Shown here: piece after piece, positions 5,429 to 6,072 of the stretch
Position numbering within the stretch: position 1 is the stretch's first letter
How the letters are laid out: each line of letters opens with the position of its first letter
NCBI GenBank assembly: GCA_964558485.1
Contig: CAZLED010000127.1
Location: 1-6,072, forward strand
Length of the DNA stretch: 6,072 nt
Source: UMGS1696 sp964558485
GTDB taxonomy: Bacteria; Bacillota; Clostridia; Oscillospirales; CAG-272
Direction of reading: 5' to 3'
The notes under the pieces: model-generated
Told to the model about the DNA's origin: nothing
Database searches by the model: none
What the model saw: the letters and a program-made list of their open reading frames with translations, nothing else
Translations under genes and position numbers: made by a program

Positions 5429-6072
5429 TTTTTCCGGGACAGGAGCCAAATGGCCAGCTTGCATAAGGTATCGCTATCGACGTAATCGGAAACGGCCTCT
5501 ACGGAAAGCAGGGTCAGCAGTGCTTCCTCGTCCTCGGCTTCCGGCATGGTCATGAAGGCCAGCACCGTCTTTTTCTGGTTTTTGGCATCGCTGCCGACCC
5601 GTTTGCCCAAGGTTGCCGTATCGCTCTTGACATCCAGAATGTCATCGTGGATCTGGAAGGCCAGGCCAATGGCTTCGGCGTACAGGGCCAGGTTGTCGAT
5701 GTCCCGCTGCACCGGTTTGTCACAGGCCGCATAGTAGCCCAGCAGGCAGGCCGCCTTGATCAGTGCGCTGGTCTTCATCATATAGATCTGCCGCAGTGCC
5801 TTGTAGCCGGACACATGATTGGCCAGATCCAGTACCTGACCGCCAGCCATACCCAAAGCACCGGCTTCCTTTGCCAGGGTCTTCACAGCCAGCTGCACAG
5901 ACTTGGCCGACACATGGGGATTGGACGCTGCCACTTCAAAGGCCATGGTCAGGAGCGTATCTCCGGCCAGCAGTGCCACCGCTTCGTCGAACTGCTTATG
6001 GCAGGATGGCTTGCCCCGACGCAGATCGTCGTCGTCCATGCAGGGCAGGTCGTCATGGATCAGCGAATAGGC
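5425..6072 (-). CDS. ispA: Polyprenyl (farnesyl/geranyl) diphosphate synthase, 5' end outside window
   Basis: Condenses isopentenyl diphosphate with allylic diphosphates, most likely making farnesyl diphosphate for quinones and for undecaprenyl phosphate in cell-wall synthesis. The window shows the C-terminal 215 residues; about 80 N-terminal residues are missing. Counting from the window edge, the first Asp-rich motif DDLPCMDDDDLRRGK is at 7-21, with the two extra residues in DDxxxxD typical of bacterial type FPP synthases. The GMAGGQVLDL motif is at about 74-83, KTSALI at 100-105, and the second Asp-rich motif DDILD at 143-147. The end, LLSRKK, resembles the basic C-terminus of IspA. An in-frame ATG at 6039 is internal to the first motif and cannot be the start. 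The stop overlaps the tlyA start by four bases. Farnesyl rather than geranylgeranyl product is inferred from family and context. A dxs gene usually follows but is missing here. Confidence 0.93.
   Translation of the reverse strand, partial: AYSLIHDDLPCMDDDDLRRGKPSCHKQFDEAVALLAGDTLLTMAFEVAASNPHVSAKSVQLAVKTLAKEAGALGMAGGQVLDLANHVSGYKALRQIYMMKTSALIKAACLLGYYAACDKPVQRDIDNLALYAEAIGLAFQIHDDILDVKSDTATLGKRVGSDAKNQKKTVLAFMTMPEAEDEEALLTLLSVEAVSDYVDSDTLCKLAIWLLSRKK

Noticed and set aside
5428..5464. Upstream ATG at 5464 as the tlyA start
   Set aside because: It has no ribosome site, would overlap ispA by 40 bp and adds 12 residues not typical of the family, whereas the ATG at 5428 gives the usual MRLD start.
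1..6072. A novel defence, mobile or biosynthetic system
   Set aside because: All coding capacity is accounted for by six conserved housekeeping genes; there are no transposase or integrase genes, CRISPR-like spaced repeats, tRNA genes or unassigned ORFs of note.

Overview
This window is a densely packed, ordinary-looking stretch of bacterial chromosome with every gene on the minus strand, so it reads from high to low coordinates. The gene order ispA (5' end missing) - tlyA - nadK - argR - recN, followed by a tyrosine-specific T-box leader and tyrS (3' end missing), is a classic Firmicutes arrangement. The T-box riboswitch, the ArgR/AhrC-type repressor, the strong Shine-Dalgarno sequences and the fairly GC-rich coding sequence point to a member of the Clostridia. 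An Oscillospiraceae/Ruminococcaceae-like organism is my best guess, but that level of placement is inference.

Layout. 6072-5425: ispA-type polyprenyl synthase, cut by the window edge. 5428-4637: tlyA, joined to ispA by an ATGA stop/start overlap. 4653-3796: nadK, starting inside the tlyA 3' end. 3795-3640: a 156-bp gap with a long inverted repeat and small hairpins. 3639-3187: argR. 3136-1454: recN. 1475-1388: a 44-bp imperfect tandem duplication that includes the recN stop codon. 1322-1294: a strong sigma-A promoter with an extended -10. About 1287-982: a tyrosyl T-box leader with specifier loop, antiterminator and terminator. 901-1: tyrS.

How the genes work together. ispA, tlyA, nadK, argR and recN form the conserved 'xseAB-ispA-dxs-tlyA-nadK-argR-recN' neighbourhood. 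It mixes isoprenoid synthesis, ribosomal RNA methylation, NADP supply, arginine regulation and DNA repair. The dxs gene, usual between ispA and tlyA, is absent here. tyrS is an independent transcription unit controlled by uncharged tRNA-Tyr.

I found no mobile element, CRISPR array, defence system, toxin-antitoxin pair, phage gene or clearly novel system. The points worth a second look are small-scale: the tandem duplication over the recN stop codon, the large inverted repeat before argR, and atypical residues in otherwise conserved motifs of TyrS (first HIGH histidine is Thr) and RecN (HGQHE-type Q-loop motif degenerated).
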